Assembly (NCBI RefSeq): GCF_023805255.1
Contig: NZ_JAMSCK010000002.1
Span: 724,778-788,777 of the forward strand
DNA length: 64,000 bases
Reading direction: 5' to 3'
DNA from: Gramella jeungdoensis
GTDB lineage: Bacteria > Bacteroidota > Bacteroidia > Flavobacteriales > Flavobacteriaceae
Below are positions 55,347 through 63,956 of this stretch, one piece after another. The number at the start of each line of letters is the position of its first letter. Positions within the stretch are counted from its first letter, which is position 1. Made by a program: the position numbers and the translations under genes. Below the pieces are notes generated by a model, which searched no databases, was not told the origin of the DNA, and saw nothing but the letters and a program-made list of their open reading frames with translations.

Positions 55347-56300
55347 ATGGAATATTTAGATTTTGAACAACCCATCAAAGAACTTGAAGAACAATATGCT
55401 AAGGCATGCAATATTGGTGAAGAAAGTGAAGTTGATGTGACCGCCACCTGTAAGCAGATCGAGAAGAAGCTTATTGAAAAGAAAAAAGAGATCTATAAAA
55501 ATCTGACTCCCTGGCAAAGGGTTCAGCTTTCAAGACATCCCAACAGACCATATACTTTAGATTACATTAACGCCATTTGCGGTGATACTTTTCTAGAACT
55601 GCATGGTGACCGTAATGTAAAAGATGATAAGGCCATGATCGGAGGCCTGGGAAAGATCGATGATCAAAGCTATATGTTCATTGGTCAGCAGAAAGGTTAT
55701 AATACCAAGACCAGGCAGTATAGAAATTTTGGAATGGCAAATCCGGAGGGTTATAGGAAAGCCTTAAGATTGATGAAATCTGCAGAAAAATTCGGTGTTC
55801 CCGTAGTATGTTTTGTAGACACTCCCGGCGCCTATCCAGGGCTTGAAGCAGAAGAGAGAGGACAGGGGGAAGCCATCGCCAGGAATATCCTTGAAATGAC
55901 AAGATTAAAAGTGCCGATCATTGTAGTGATTATCGGTGAAGGAGCCAGTGGTGGAGCATTGGGAATAGGAGTAGGCGACAAGGTAATGATGCTTGAAAAT
56001 ACGTGGTATTCGGTTATTTCGCCAGAATCCTGTTCTTCCATTCTTTGGAGAAGCTGGGAATATAAGGAGGTTGCAGCCGAAGCTCTGAAGCTTACTGCTT
56101 CTGATATGAAAAAACAAAAACTTATCGATGAGATCATCCAGGAGCCTTTGGGTGGAGCTCATAGCAATAAAGAGGAAACTTATAATAAGGTAAAATCTTC
56201 GATTTCCAAAGCTTATTCTGAATTTAAAAACTTATCACCAGAAGAACTGGTTGAAAAAAGAATGGATAAATATTTGAACATGGGTGTGTTCAAAGGATAA
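55347..56300 (+). CDS. accA: Acetyl-CoA carboxylase carboxyltransferase subunit alpha
   Basis: 317 aa. It is the alpha subunit of the carboxyltransferase that passes CO2 from biotin to acetyl-CoA, making malonyl-CoA for fatty acids. Typical blocks: [55 protein letters not shown] and [15 protein letters not shown]. Full length for the family. It is a single gene with its own promoter element and terminator. Confidence 0.97.
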   Translation: MEYLDFEQPIKELEEQYAKACNIGEESEVDVTATCKQIEKKLIEKKKEIYKNLTPWQRVQLSRHPNRPYTLDYINAICGDTFLELHGDRNVKDDKAMIGGLGKIDDQSYMFIGQQKGYNTKTRQYRNFGMANPEGYRKALRLMKSAEKFGVPVVCFVDTPGAYPGLEAEERGQGEAIARNILEMTRLKVPIIVVIIGEGASGGALGIGVGDKVMMLENTWYSVISPESCSSILWRSWEYKEVAAEALKLTASDMKKQKLIDEIIQEPLGGAHSNKEETYNKVKSSISKAYSEFKNLSPEELVEKRMDKYLNMGVFKG

Positions 56301-56326
56301 GTTCTTTATTTATACAACATCGTTAG

Positions 56327-56357
56327 AAAATCCGGAAGAATGTCTCCGGATTTTTTT
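56327..56357 (+). terminator. Rho-independent terminator of accA
   Basis: AAAATCCGGA/TCCGGATTTT stem (56327-56336 and 56345-56354) with an 8-base loop runs into seven T residues. It lies 26 bp after the accA stop. Confidence 0.88.
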
Positions 56358-56385
56358 ATCTTATTAACAAGAAAATATACTTATC

Positions 56386-56411
56386 AACAGGTAAATTGTT
56401 CATTACCTGTT
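56386..56411. promoter_or_regulatory. Perfect 9-bp inverted repeat upstream of dnaB
   Basis: AACAGGTAA and TTACCTGTT are separated by 8 bases, 59 bp before the dnaB start. No T-run follows, so it is more like an operator or protein-binding site than a terminator. TTATCAACA (56381-56389), one base from a DnaA box, overlaps its left edge. Confidence 0.45.
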
Positions 56412-56469
56412 AAGTAAGAAAAGCTAAATTTTTTAAGACTGTCTTAACAAATTTTTTACTTTCGTTACT

Positions 56470-58026
56470 ATGGAAAAAATCACCTCCCCCCAGAATATAT
56501 CATATAAAAAATCTAATGTTGTAAGTCTAGAAAAAGGAAAGGTTCCGCCGCAAGCTGTTGATTTAGAAGAGGTTGTGCTTGGAGCTATGATGATAGACAA
56601 GAAAGGTGTAGATGAGATCATAGATATTCTGCATCCTGAGGCCTTCTATAAAAACGCACATAAGCTCATATACGAGGCGATTAAAAAATTATTCGATAAT
56701 TCAGAGGCGATTGACTTATTAACCGTTTCCAATCAACTCAAGAAAGATGGCTATTTTGATAAAGTAGGTGGCGATTACTATCTGATTCAACTTACTCAAA
56801 AAGTGTCGAGTTCGGCACACATCGAATTCCATGCGCGTATCATTCTGCAAAAATATATTCAGCGTAGTTTGATAAAGATTTCCAACGAGATCATCGAAGA
56901 GGCTTTTGATGAAGGAACTGATGTTTTTGATCTTCTGGATAATGCTGAAGCCAAGCTTTATGAAGTAACCCAGGGGAATATTAAACGTTCTACCGAAACT
57001 GCTCAGAGTCTTGTAATCCAGGCTAAGAAAAAGATACAGGAGATCTCAAATAAGGAAGGTTTGAGTGGGGTGCCATCAGGTTTTGAAAAACTGGATGAAC
57101 TAACTTCAGGATGGCAGCCATCAGATTTGATTATCGTTGCTGCACGTCCGGGTATGGGTAAGACGGCCTTGACCCTGTCTATGGCAAGGAATATTGCGGT
57201 AGACCAGGGTGTTCCGGTAGCTTTTTTCTCCCTGGAGATGTCTTCGGTTCAGCTTATCACCCGTTTAATATCTTCGGAAACAGGGCTTTCTTCGGAAAAG
57301 CTCAGAACGGGAAAACTGGAGCAACACGAATGGGAACAGCTTAACGTTAAGGTGAAGGACCTTGAAAAGGCTCCTTTGTTCATTGATGATACTCCTTCGC
57401 TCTCGATCTTCGACCTTCGTGCAAAGGCACGCCGACTTGCTTCGCAGCACGGGATCAGGATGATTGTGATAGATTACCTTCAGTTGATGACGGCCGGAGG
57501 AAGCCAGAAAGGCGGTAACAGGGAGCAGGAAATTTCTACAATCTCGCGTAACCTTAAAGCCCTTGCAAAGGAATTAAATGTACCGGTAATTGCACTTTCA
57601 CAGCTTTCACGTGCGGTTGAGACCAGGGGAGGAAGTAAGCGCCCATTGCTTTCAGATCTTAGGGAATCAGGAGCGATCGAGCAGGATGCCGATATTGTTT
57701 CGTTCATCTATCGTCCTGAATATTATAAGATCGAAGAATGGGATGATGAAGAAAGAACTCCTACACAGGGGCAGGCAGAATTCATCGTGGCCAAGCACCG
57801 TAATGGTGGACTTGAAAATATCCGACTAAAATTCATTGGAGAACTCGGTAAATTTGATAATTTAGAAGACTTTAGTTTCCCTTCAGAAATTCCTTCGAGC
57901 ATGAATAGTGCTGAGAATGATAATGATTTCGGAAACTATAATTTACCTAATCCAAGCGCCGATGAGGCTTTTGGAAGTTCAATGAACTCTGATTTTGATG
58001 ATGACGATAATGATGTTCCGTTCTAA
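56470..58026 (+). CDS. dnaB: Replicative DNA helicase
   Basis: 518 aa hexameric helicase that unwinds DNA at the fork. The N-terminal domain (about 28-130, PPQAVDLEEVVLGAMM) is followed by the RecA-like motor domain with Walker A ARPGMGKT (225-232), the VIDYLQLM Walker B region and SQLSRAVETR. The acidic tail ends DFDDDDNDVPF, resembling the acidic tip of SSB, and may bind partner proteins. No intein is visible. The end overlaps the next gene by 32 bp if that gene starts at 57995. Confidence 0.97.
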   Translation: MEKITSPQNISYKKSNVVSLEKGKVPPQAVDLEEVVLGAMMIDKKGVDEIIDILHPEAFYKNAHKLIYEAIKKLFDNSEAIDLLTVSNQLKKDGYFDKVGGDYYLIQLTQKVSSSAHIEFHARIILQKYIQRSLIKISNEIIEEAFDEGTDVFDLLDNAEAKLYEVTQGNIKRSTETAQSLVIQAKKKIQEISNKEGLSGVPSGFEKLDELTSGWQPSDLIIVAARPGMGKTALTLSMARNIAVDQGVPVAFFSLEMSSVQLITRLISSETGLSSEKLRTGKLEQHEWEQLNVKVKDLEKAPLFIDDTPSLSIFDLRAKARRLASQHGIRMIVIDYLQLMTAGGSQKGGNREQEISTISRNLKALAKELNVPVIALSQLSRAVETRGGSKRPLLSDLRESGAIEQDADIVSFIYRPEYYKIEEWDDEERTPTQGQAEFIVAKHRNGGLENIRLKFIGELGKFDNLEDFSFPSEIPSSMNSAENDNDFGNYNLPNPSADEAFGSSMNSDFDDDDNDVPF

Positions 58027-59350
58027 TGAAAACAAGCTGAATTCGGCTAGGGAAAACACTATATCTAAAAATATTCCAAGCAGCAAAGTATTGAAGAATG
58101 CCTTGCTGCTTTCTTTTTTATTCCTTTTCAGCACCCAGTTATTTGCTTCCAGGATCCTGATCCCAATGGATGCCGAATCTCAAAGCAATCATTTAAAGGC
58201 CTATGGAATTGTTTATTATTCGCTCGAGAATCAGTTGAGTGTGAACTGGCTTCTTAATTACCGGGGTGGTTCTTTTCTGATCTCAGATTCTGAAAAACTT
58301 CAGAAAGAATGTCAGATAAGAGGTGTAGACTTCGAGGTGATAAGCGATAATATGGCTGAAAGTATCCTGGAGGAAATTAGCAGTCCTTCCAGGAATATGG
58401 AATCTGTAGCTCTTGAAAAAGCTCCTAAAATTGCAGTTTACAGTCCCAAGGGCAACAAGCCATGGGATGATGCCGTGACAATGGCCCTCACATATGCTGA
58501 GATTCCTTATAAAACTATATATGACAGGGAAGTTCTTAATGATGCCTTACTGCTATATGACTGGCTGCATTTGCATCATGAAGATTTTACCGGGCAGTAT
58601 GGTAAATTCTATCGTGCTTTCCGTACAGCTCCATGGTATATTGAGGAGAAAAAGAAAGCTGAAGTTCTGGCGAATGAGCTAGGGTATTCGAAAGTTTCTG
58701 AAGAAAAACTGGCGGTAGCACTCAAGATTAGAGATTATGTAGTTGGTGGTGGCTTTATGTTCGCGATGTGTAGCGCCACAGATAGTTTTGATATTGCTTT
58801 GGCTGCAGAAGGAGTTGATATTGCTGAAGCTATGTTCGATGGAGACCCAAGCGAACCTGGTTACCAGGCGAAAATAGATTTTAATAACACCTTCGCTTTT
58901 ACCGATTTTGAATTGGAAAGAAGCCCGATGGTATATGAGTTTTCCAGTATAGATATGACTGCAAAACGGCAAATCCCAAAGGAAAGTGATTATTTTACTC
59001 TTATGGATTATTCTGCGAAGTGGGATGTGGTGCCAACCATGCTCACTCAAAACCACACCCGGCTGGTAAAAGGGTTTATGGGACAGACTACAAGTTATGA
59101 TCCTTCGACTGTAAAACCTGGAGTTCTCATTATGGGTGAGAGTAAGCTTAATGGCGAGGCAAGATATATCCACGGAATTAAAGGCAAAGGTTTTTTTACT
59201 TTTTATGGAGGTCATGATCCCGAAGATTATCAACACAGGGTAGGTGATCCCAAGACAGAGTTGGAACTACACCCAAATTCTCCTGGGTATAGACTTATAC
59301 TCAATAATGTGTTGTTTCCGGCTGCCAAAAAGAAGGAGCAAAAAACTTAA
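57995..59350 (+). CDS. Conserved secreted protein, Bacteroidota-specific type
   Basis: 451 aa if it starts at ATG 57995; ATG 58013 is also possible, and both overlap the end of dnaB. A hydrophobic signal segment (LKNALLLSFLFLFSTQLFA) shows export. The rest contains KIAVYSPKGNKPWDDAV, DWLHLHHEDFTGQYGKFY and VVGGGFMFAMCSATDSFD. I recall similar Bacteroidota proteins labelled asparagine synthetase B in databases, but no PP-loop or glutaminase motif is present here. The GGGFMFAMC stretch and the tail resembling a glutamine-amidotransferase-like fold are suggestive only. Function unknown. Confidence 0.75.
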   Translation: MMMTIMMFRSNENKLNSARENTISKNIPSSKVLKNALLLSFLFLFSTQLFASRILIPMDAESQSNHLKAYGIVYYSLENQLSVNWLLNYRGGSFLISDSEKLQKECQIRGVDFEVISDNMAESILEEISSPSRNMESVALEKAPKIAVYSPKGNKPWDDAVTMALTYAEIPYKTIYDREVLNDALLLYDWLHLHHEDFTGQYGKFYRAFRTAPWYIEEKKKAEVLANELGYSKVSEEKLAVALKIRDYVVGGGFMFAMCSATDSFDIALAAEGVDIAEAMFDGDPSEPGYQAKIDFNNTFAFTDFELERSPMVYEFSSIDMTAKRQIPKESDYFTLMDYSAKWDVVPTMLTQNHTRLVKGFMGQTTSYDPSTVKPGVLIMGESKLNGEARYIHGIKGKGFFTFYGGHDPEDYQHRVGDPKTELELHPNSPGYRLILNNVLFPAAKKKEQKT

Positions 59351-59367
59351 AATGGAACTTATTCTTT

Positions 59368-59790
59368 ATGAAGATTTTTCAGAAGGAAATAAAATTAAAA
59401 TCAAGGAGTAGGGGTTTTCATTTGATTACCGATGAAATCCTTAGTCAGTTTTCTGAATTAAGAAATATTGAAACAGGCTTTTTACAGGTTTTTATAAAAC
59501 ATACTTCTGCCAGCTTAACGATCAACGAAAATGCCGATCCTACAGTCCTTGAGGATTTTGAAAGCCATTTCAATAAAATGGTGCCAGAGAATCAGCCATA
59601 TTATAAGCATACATTGGAGGGTCCTGATGATATGCCAGCACATATAAAATCTGCTTTAACTGGCACTTCAGTTCAGATTCCTATAACTGGAGGAAAATTA
59701 AATTTAGGAACCTGGCAGGGCATTTACCTTTGCGAACATCGTAATCATGGAGGTTCGCGAATACTGGTGCTCACTGCTTATGGCCAGTAA
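59368..59790 (+). CDS. YjbQ/UPF0047 family protein
   Basis: 140 aa, the normal length for the family. HTSASLTINENADP, the central LEGPDDMPAHIKSAL and C-terminal HRNHGGSRILVL are the conserved blocks and hold the histidines that bind a metal or phosphate. Family members have shown weak thiamine-phosphate synthase activity, but the physiological role is unsettled. It lies 17 bp after the secreted protein gene, probably in the same transcript. Confidence 0.92.
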   Translation: MKIFQKEIKLKSRSRGFHLITDEILSQFSELRNIETGFLQVFIKHTSASLTINENADPTVLEDFESHFNKMVPENQPYYKHTLEGPDDMPAHIKSALTGTSVQIPITGGKLNLGTWQGIYLCEHRNHGGSRILVLTAYGQ

Positions 59791-59820
59791 TAAAAAAAAT
59801 CCCGCCATTTGGCGGGATTC
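59791..59820 (-). terminator. Rho-independent terminator of the rplT operon
   Basis: A 9-bp stem (AATCCCGCC, 59798-59806, with 59811-59819) and a 4-base loop are followed on the - strand by eight T residues. It lies 24 bp after the rplT stop and may also stop the convergent yjbQ transcript. Confidence 0.92.
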
Positions 59821-59843
59821 TTATATAAGAGAGTGTAATCGTT

Positions 59844-60188
59844 TTATTTTACTTTTTCAACAATCGCTTTAAAAGCCTCTGGGTTATTCATTGCCAGGTC
59901 GGCAAGAACCTTACGGTTAAGACCTATATCACTGGCTTTAAGTTTCCCCATGAATTGTGAATAAGACATTCCATTTTCTCTGGCAGCTGCGTTAATACGC
60001 ATAATCCAAAGTGAACGGAAATTACGTTTCTTGGCTTTACGGTCTCTGTATGCATAAAGCATAGCTTTTTCAACCGCATTTTTAGCAACGGTCCAAACGT
60101 TCTTACGACGCCCGAAATATCCTTTTGCTTGCTTTAAAACTTTTTTTCTACGTGCCCTTTTGGCAACTGAATTTACTGATCTTGGCAT
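59844..60188 (-). CDS. rplT: 50S ribosomal protein L20
   Basis: 114 aa. L20 is an early-assembly 23S rRNA-binding protein. The basic N-terminus ([19 protein letters not shown]) and the [20 protein letters not shown] and [14 protein letters not shown] blocks are standard. It is the last gene of thrS-infC-rpmI-rplT. An unusual 132-bp gap, holding a REP-like element, separates it from rpmI. Confidence 0.98.
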   Translation of the reverse strand: MPRSVNSVAKRARRKKVLKQAKGYFGRRKNVWTVAKNAVEKAMLYAYRDRKAKKRNFRSLWIMRINAAARENGMSYSQFMGKLKASDIGLNRKVLADLAMNNPEAFKAIVEKVK

Positions 60189-60252
60189 ATTTTACATTTT
60201 TTTGTAGCAGGCGGTCGCTAAACGACACTTTTAACTTAAACTTCAAACTGTC

Positions 60253-60274
60253 ACACTGAGCGCAGTCGAAGTGT
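60253..60274. repeat. REP-like palindromic element, copy 2
   Basis: Arms ACACT and AGTGT around the core CTGAGCGCAGTCGAAG, in the rpmI-rplT gap. It shares CTGAGC and GTCGAAG with the element at 39594. Confidence 0.6.
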
Positions 60275-60320
60275 TGCCCGACTCCATGGTTAAAAATTTA
60301 ATTAAACCGAAAACTTCAGT

Positions 60321-60518
60321 TTACTTTAAACGTAATTGAAGTTTTACATTGTCCTTATCTGCATCATGTACCAAAGTACTGTGAGTTAAGGCTAGCTTAC
60401 GTTTCTTAGACTTCTTTGTTAAGATGTGACTCTTAAACGCGTGCTTTCTTTTAATTTTACCAGTTCCTGTAAGCTTAAAACGCTTTTTGGCGCTGGATTT
60501 CGTTTTCATCTTAGGCAT
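60321..60518 (-). CDS. rpmI: 50S ribosomal protein L35
   Basis: 65 aa. The start [20 protein letters not shown], then [24 protein letters not shown] blocks, are diagnostic of L35. The protein is small and very basic and binds the large subunit rRNA. It sits between infC and rplT in the conserved order. Confidence 0.97.
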
Positions 60519-60593
60519 TGCTGTCCTTTTTTATAATTAACTCTCTTATTCTCTTAAATATCTATAAAACCTCTAATTTTTCTTGAGAGGTTA

Positions 60594-61148
60594 TTATTTC
60601 GTTTTCTTAGGAGCCATGAACATGGTCATACGTTTCCCTTCCAGTTTTGGCATTTGCTCTACTTTACCATATTCTTCAAGATCCTGTGCTAGTCTTAGAA
60701 GTAGAATTTCTCCTTTATCTTTAAATACAATAGATCTACCTTTAAAGAATACAAAAGCTTTAAGCTTTGCTCCGTCCTTCAAGAATTTCTCAGCATTTCT
60801 CTTTTTGAATTCGTAGTCATGATCGTCTGTGTTTGGTCCAAAACGGATTTCTTTCACTACTACTTTGCTGGCTTTAGCCTTCATGGCTTTTTCGCGTTTC
60901 TTTTGTTCATAAAGAAACTTCTTATAGTCCATGGCCTTAACCACCGGTGGCTTGGCATTTGGTGAAATCTCTACGAGATCAAGCCCCATTTCCTGAGCTA
61001 TAGAAAGGGCTTTTTTGGTTGGATATACATCCATTTCTACATTGTCACCAACCAGGCGTACTTCGTCTGCTTTGATCTTCTCGTTGATTCGGTGTTGTTC
61101 TTCTTTTTGTCTTCCGAATCTGTTCGGTTTTTTTCTACGTATTGCTAT
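60594..61148 (-). CDS. infC: Translation initiation factor IF-3
   Basis: About 184 aa. The frame upstream of the first ATG (61034) encodes the conserved IF-3 N-terminus [20 protein letters not shown] and reaches an in-frame TAA without any ATG, GTG, TTG or CTG. The reading Ile-Ala-Ile-Arg-Arg-Lys makes ATA at 61148-61146 the likely start, 15 bp after the thrS stop. E. coli infC starts at the rare AUU, which lets IF-3 repress its own translation; an AUA start here would serve the same purpose. The C-terminal domain ([17 protein letters not shown]) is normal. Confidence 0.94.
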   Translation of the reverse strand: MAIRRKKPNRFGRQKEEQHRINEKIKADEVRLVGDNVEMDVYPTKKALSIAQEMGLDLVEISPNAKPPVVKAMDYKKFLYEQKKREKAMKAKASKVVVKEIRFGPNTDDHDYEFKKRNAEKFLKDGAKLKAFVFFKGRSIVFKDKGEILLLRLAQDLEEYGKVEQMPKLEGKRMTMFMAPKKTK

Positions 61149-61163
61149 GGCTAAAAATTTTAA

Positions 61164-63116
61164 TTAAACTTCAGTTTTAAAAGGCTTTAAGGTACTATTG
61201 ATTTCTGTATTTATCAAATTTGCGAATTCATCTATCTTCATTGTTCCCAAATCACCTTCACCATGTTTTCGTACAGAAACTGTACCATCCTCTGCCTCCT
61301 GCTCACCAACTATCAGCATATAAGGGTATTTGTTGACTTCTGCTTCCCTTATTTTCTTCCCAATAGTTTCGTTTCTATTGTCTACAAGGGCGCGAATTTC
61401 GTGATTTTCAAGTAAACTTAAAACTTTTTGGGAGTATTTTTCATATTTCTCACTGAGTGAGAGAATAATAGCCTGCTCTGGCATAAGCCAAAGCGGGAAG
61501 TTACCTCCGGTATGTTCCAGCAGGATGGCAACAAACCTTTCCATACTTCCAAATGGAGCACGGTGGATCATTACAGGGCGGTGAGACTCATTGTCACTTC
61601 CTTTATATGTAAGATCGAATCTTTCCGGTAAATTATAATCTACCTGAATGGTACCAAGTTGCCAGCTTCTTCCGAGGGCATCCTTTACCATAAAGTCAAG
61701 TTTTGGTCCATAGAAAGCGGCTTCTCCAGTTTCGATTACATAATTAAGGCCTTTCTCCTCGGCTGCGGTGATAATGGCTTTTTCAGCTTTCTCCCATACT
61801 TCGTCAGAACCTATATATTTCTCCTTGTTTTCAGGATCTCTTAAAGAAACCTGTGTAACAAAATCTTCAAATCCAAGGGAGCGGAATACGTATAATGTAA
61901 GATCAATAACATTTTTGAATTCCTGGTCCAGTTGCTCAGGAGTGCAGAAAATATGCGCATCATCCTGGGTAAAACCACGAACCCTGGTTAAACCATGAAG
62001 TTCTCCACTTTGCTCATATCTATATACGGTTCCGAATTCGGCAAATCTTTTCGGGAGATCGCGATAACTCCATGAAGATGAATTGTACATTTCACAGTGA
62101 TGTGGGCAGTTCATTGGTTTTAGCATGAACTCCTCTCCTTCATTAGGTGTGCTTATAGGCTGAAAACTATCTTCACCATATTTGGCATAGTGTCCGGAAG
62201 TTACATAGAGTTCCTTACTGCCAATATGCGGGCTTACTACCATTTCATATCCTGCCTTCTTCTGGGCTTTCTTCAGAAAGTTTTCCAGTCTTTCTCTTAG
62301 AGCAGCTCCTTTAGGAAGCCATAAAGGAAGGCCCTGACCTACTTTCTGTGAAAAAGTGAAAAGTTCAAGTTCTTTACCTAATTTTCTATGGTCTCTTTTC
62401 TTGGCCTCTTCAAGTAGTTCAAGATGTTCCTTTAGTTCCTTCTGCTTAGGGAAAGATATTCCATAAACTCTGGTTAACTGTGGGTTGTTTTCATCTCCAC
62501 GCCAGTATGCCCCTGCAACATTCATCAATTTTACCGCTTTTATAATCCCGGTATTTGGAATGTGTCCTCCTCTACAGAGATCGGTAAAGGTGTCGTGGTC
62601 GCAAAAAGTAATATCTCCATCTTCAAGGTTTTCAATTAGTTCTACCTTGAACGGATTGTTTTCATTTTTGTAAAAATCAAGAGCTTCCTGTTTTGAAACC
62701 TCTCTCATCTGGAAATCATGTTTGCCTCTGGCAATTTCCAGCATCCTGTCTTCAATTTTCTTGAAGTCGGTTTCAGAGATCTTTTGGTCTCCAAAATCTA
62801 TATCATAATAGAACCCCCTTTCAATGGCTGGTCCAATGGTCAATTTTGCTCCAGGGTATAAATCCTGGATGGCTTGTGCCATAACATGTGAAGTAGAGTG
62901 CCAGAAAGCTTTTTTTCCTTCGTCATCCTTCCATGTATAGAGTACAAGATCTCCGTCTGTATTTAAGGGGGTGGTGGTTTCAACTGTAGTGTCATTGAAT
63001 TTTGCTGAAATCACATTTCTGGCAAGGCCTTCACTAATGCTCTTTGCCACCTCCATTGGAGTAGTTCCTTTTTCAAACTCCTTAATACTACCATCAGGCA
63101 GAGTAATCTTGATCAT
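61164..63116 (-). CDS. thrS: Threonyl-tRNA synthetase
   Basis: 650 aa from ATG 63116, since the family starts [10 protein letters not shown]; the upstream ATG 63182 precedes the mapped promoter. TGS domain (1-60), editing domain with [11 protein letters not shown], class II catalytic core with the zinc ligands kept (MNCPHHC Cys, DDAHIFC and HRAPFGS His), and an anticodon-binding domain. It charges tRNA-Thr. It heads the thrS-infC-rpmI-rplT operon. The short leader leaves no room for a T-box. Confidence 0.97.
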   Translation of the reverse strand: MIKITLPDGSIKEFEKGTTPMEVAKSISEGLARNVISAKFNDTTVETTTPLNTDGDLVLYTWKDDEGKKAFWHSTSHVMAQAIQDLYPGAKLTIGPAIERGFYYDIDFGDQKISETDFKKIEDRMLEIARGKHDFQMREVSKQEALDFYKNENNPFKVELIENLEDGDITFCDHDTFTDLCRGGHIPNTGIIKAVKLMNVAGAYWRGDENNPQLTRVYGISFPKQKELKEHLELLEEAKKRDHRKLGKELELFTFSQKVGQGLPLWLPKGAALRERLENFLKKAQKKAGYEMVVSPHIGSKELYVTSGHYAKYGEDSFQPISTPNEGEEFMLKPMNCPHHCEMYNSSSWSYRDLPKRFAEFGTVYRYEQSGELHGLTRVRGFTQDDAHIFCTPEQLDQEFKNVIDLTLYVFRSLGFEDFVTQVSLRDPENKEKYIGSDEVWEKAEKAIITAAEEKGLNYVIETGEAAFYGPKLDFMVKDALGRSWQLGTIQVDYNLPERFDLTYKGSDNESHRPVMIHRAPFGSMERFVAILLEHTGGNFPLWLMPEQAIILSLSEKYEKYSQKVLSLLENHEIRALVDNRNETIGKKIREAEVNKYPYMLIVGEQEAEDGTVSVRKHGEGDLGTMKIDEFANLINTEINSTLKPFKTEV

Positions 63117-63138
63117 TTTGTATAGAATTTTAAGGCCA

Positions 63139-63169
63139 CAAAGATAAGATGTTGAAATTGGTTGCGCAA
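63139..63169 (-). promoter_or_regulatory. Promoter of the thrS-infC-rpmI-rplT operon
   Basis: On the - strand TTG (63169-63167), a 20-bp spacer and TATCTTTG (63146-63139) fit the Bacteroidota consensus. It lies 22 bp before the thrS ATG, giving a leader of about 15 bases. Confidence 0.7.
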
Positions 63170-63170
63170 T

Positions 63171-63193
63171 ACATATATACATATATACATATA
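63171..63193. repeat. Short ACATATAT tandem repeat
   Basis: Nearly three copies of an 8-bp AT-rich unit, just upstream of the thrS -33 element. It could act as an AT-rich upstream promoter element; there is no direct evidence. Confidence 0.6.
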
Positions 63194-63340
63194 GGTAATT
63201 ATAATATCTGTATTTTAGAATTGTAGATTAATAAGTCCTGTTTTTCTGTTTGGGTTTAATTTTTTTGACGGCTGAAACAGTTGAAGAGCAGTAGCTTATG
63301 TTCTTGCATGAAAATGCCGATAAAAAAACCTTTTAAAAAG

Positions 63341-63373
63341 TTTGGTCAAGAGAAAAAAGTAGATGTATATTTG
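63341..63373 (+). promoter_or_regulatory. rrn promoter P1
   Basis: TTTG (63341-63344), a 21-bp spacer and TATATTTG (63366-63373), followed by GCAGCCGCTTTCGCAGAG. About 585 bp upstream of 16S rRNA. Confidence 0.75.
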
Positions 63374-63474
63374 CAGCCGCTTTCGCAGAGAGCGCATGTT
63401 CACTGACAGTACTGAGAGTAGGCGATACGGGCTAAAACACGCTTAAAGATTTTCAAAATTTTTCTTTGAATTAA

Positions 63475-63507
63475 TTTGGATTGAAGCGGGGAGTCGTTTT
63501 ATATTTG
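63475..63507 (+). promoter_or_regulatory. rrn promoter P2
   Basis: TTTG (63475-63478), a 21-bp spacer and TATATTTG (63500-63507), followed by CACCCGCTTTGGGAACGA. Same spacing and start region as P1 and P3. Confidence 0.75.
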
Positions 63508-63610
63508 CACCCGCTTTGGGAACGAAGCGATGTTCATTAGGGTGTTGAAAAGAGCGATGGAGTTGGAGTTGAGGCTTTTAAAGAGAAGCTAAAATTTTTT
63601 ATAAAAAACT

Positions 63611-63643
63611 TTTGGTGGGGAAGAAAAAAGCGTTGTATATTTG
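63611..63643 (+). promoter_or_regulatory. rrn promoter P3
   Basis: TTTG (63611-63614), a 21-bp spacer and TATATTTG (63636-63643), followed by CACCCGCTTTCAGAGCGA. Nearest promoter to 16S rRNA, giving a leader of about 300 bases. Confidence 0.75.
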
Positions 63644-63750
63644 CACCCGCTTTCAGAGCGAGCAGCCGTTCATAATTACAGACTGATAGAGTAAGAGAGA
63701 CCGCCGGATGGGGCGTAGTATAAGGGTTCGACTCCCTGGGTTTTAACGAA

Positions 63751-63820
63751 TCAGTATGCAGTAGCAGTAAGCGGTAGGCAGTGATAAGACTGCCAACTGA
63801 GACTGGGAACTGCCAACTGA
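63751..63820. repeat. Heptamer-type GCAGTAA repeats and ACTGCCAACTGA direct repeat in the rrn leader
   Basis: About five GCAGTAA-like units of 6-7 bp (63751-63784) are followed by two copies of ACTGCCAACTGA (63789-63800 and 63809-63820, 20-bp period). GGCAGT (63777-63782) and ACTGCC (63789-63794) can pair into a small hairpin. Confidence 0.6.
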
Positions 63821-63956
63821 AAAAGAGTTCATTGATATATTGAATTGACAGGGATTACATTTTTTTTATTAAGGATGTGATCCAGTGTATAAGAATTAAG
63901 ACTAGAAGAAGTCAACCTGAGCAATTTCTTAGTAGTTGTTAAGTATATTTAAGATT

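Noticed and set aside
58679..59236. 185-codon open frame on the - strand
   Set aside because: It lies wholly inside the secreted protein gene on the other strand and shows no domain or promoter.
63117..63182. Extended ThrS N-terminus starting at 63182
   Set aside because: The extra 22 residues are not part of the family and run through the promoter found at 63139-63169; the protein starts with [10 protein letters not shown] at 63116.
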